A DNA stretch of 13,967 bases. Origin: Clostridia bacterium. Its GTDB lineage: Bacteria; Bacillota; Clostridia; Oscillospirales; CAG-272. The stretch is from positions 1 through 13,967 of the forward strand of contig JAGBTR010000202.1 in the NCBI GenBank assembly GCA_017631215.1, written 5' to 3'. Shown here in pieces: positions 13,198 through 13,967 of the stretch (position 1 is the first letter of the stretch; the number at the start of each line of letters is the position of its first letter). The translations under genes were made by a program, and so were the position numbers. The notes under the pieces are model-generated. The model did no database searches. It was not told the DNA's origin and worked only from the letters and a program-made list of their open reading frames with translations.

Positions 13198-13258
13198 ATT
13201 AGCACCAACCATCAAAGGCACGTTCGGCGTGTCTGCTAACAAGAAAGGTGAATCCACA

Positions 13259-13967
13259 ATGTCTTTGAAGCTCAACGATCATTATCTGAACAAGTTTATC
13301 CGCCCCGAGGAGTACGCCAACATTCAGCCTGCCATCTCGGCCGCGCACGAGCAGCTCGTCTCGCGCAAGGGTCCCGGCAGCGATTTTCTCGGCTGGGTCG
13401 ACCTCCCCGAAAATTACGATAAAGAAGAATTTGCCCGCATCAAGGTCGCATCCGAAAAGATTCGCAAGTCGTGCGATATCCTCGTCGTCATCGGCATCGG
13501 CGGCTCGTATCTGGGCGCACGCGCTGTCATTGAATTCGTCAAGGGTCAGCAGTACAACCAGGTCAACGGCACTGCCCCTGACATCTACTACGCAGGCCGC
13601 GATATCAGCGCAGCCTCGATGAACGAGCTGCTCGCCATCTGCGAGGGCAAGGACGTTTGCATCAACGTCATCTCTAAGTCGGGCACGACCACCGAGCCCG
13701 CCGTCGCCTTCCGCGTCTTCCGCGCACTACTGGAGAACAAGTACGGCAAGGACGGCGCACGCGAGCGTATCTTCGTCACGACCGACCGCGCACGCGGCAC
13801 GCTTAAGAGCTTCTCGGATGACGAGGGCTATGAGACGTTCGTCGTTCCGGATGACGTCGGCGGTCGCTACAGCGTGCTGACGGCTGTCGGTCTGCTTCCC
13901 ATCGCCGTCGCAGGCATCGACATCGACGCGCTGATGAAGGGTGCAAACGATGCACGTCTTGCCTTCA
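13259..13967 (+). CDS. pgi: Glucose-6-phosphate isomerase, N-terminal part (3' end off window)
   Basis: The frame from ATG at 13259 stays open to the right edge, giving 236 residues of a protein normally near 450 in Gram-positive bacteria. It interconverts glucose-6-phosphate and fructose-6-phosphate in the cytoplasm. Visible family features are [12 protein letters not shown] (78-89), the phosphate-binding [15 protein letters not shown] (138-152), [10 protein letters not shown] (174-183) and [14 protein letters not shown] (201-214). AAAGGTGA lies 7 bases upstream of the ATG. It has its own promoter and is separate from the dacF-like gene. The strong C/G-ending codon bias fits a well-expressed housekeeping gene and contrasts with the AT-rich regulator gene at 5505. 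Confidence 0.95.
   Translation, partial: MSLKLNDHYLNKFIRPEEYANIQPAISAAHEQLVSRKGPGSDFLGWVDLPENYDKEEFARIKVASEKIRKSCDILVVIGIGGSYLGARAVIEFVKGQQYNQVNGTAPDIYYAGRDISAASMNELLAICEGKDVCINVISKSGTTTEPAVAFRVFRALLENKYGKDGARERIFVTTDRARGTLKSFSDDEGYETFVVPDDVGGRYSVLTAVGLLPIAVAGIDIDALMKGANDARLAF

Overview
The window reads as a chromosomal segment of a Gram-positive, probably spore-capable member of the Clostridia (possibly an uncultured gut lineage; this is inference). The signs are a one-piece tmRNA gene with a Clostridia-like layout, strong AGGAGG-type ribosome binding sites, a PdaA-type deacetylase of the spore-cortex kind, a DacF/DacB-type D,D-carboxypeptidase and a VTC-domain/DUF4956 gene pair. Two halves differ visibly in base composition: about 1-6400 is more AT-rich, above all the AraC-type gene, while about 6900-13967 is GC-richer.

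Left edge (1-353): the 3' end of an IS3-family insertion sequence, then about 200 bases of degenerate, apparently non-functional sequence. Catabolic module (354-6263): a five-gene operon on the minus strand, in transcription order GH10-like glycoside hydrolase, enolase-superfamily dehydratase, long RraA-family protein, SDR dehydrogenase and UlaG-like metallo-beta-lactamase-fold hydrolase. Gaps are a few bases or 4-base overlaps. An AraC-type regulator is transcribed divergently from a short shared promoter region. The set fits cytoplasmic release of a sugar or sugar acid from an imported glycoside, then a non-phosphorylative route with lactone opening, dehydration, oxidation and aldol cleavage. 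The substrate cannot be read from the sequence.

Middle (6264-6861): a hairpin terminator, the ssrA (tmRNA) gene on the minus strand and its near-perfect promoter. The last 12 bases of ssrA recur in the same orientation at 160-171, so the catabolic module lies between two copies of the tmRNA 3' end. This is the arrangement left by islands that integrate at ssrA, although no integrase is visible.

Right half (6900-13967): two overlapping NodB-type polysaccharide deacetylases (minus); a VTC-domain protein with a DUF4956 membrane partner (plus); a shared bidirectional terminator; an unrecognised multi-spanning membrane protein (minus); an M14 zinc carboxypeptidase with a D-Ala-D-Ala carboxypeptidase (plus); and the start of glucose-6-phosphate isomerase with its own promoter, running off the right edge. 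Much of this half concerns peptidoglycan or spore-wall remodelling. No CRISPR array, tRNA or rRNA was seen.
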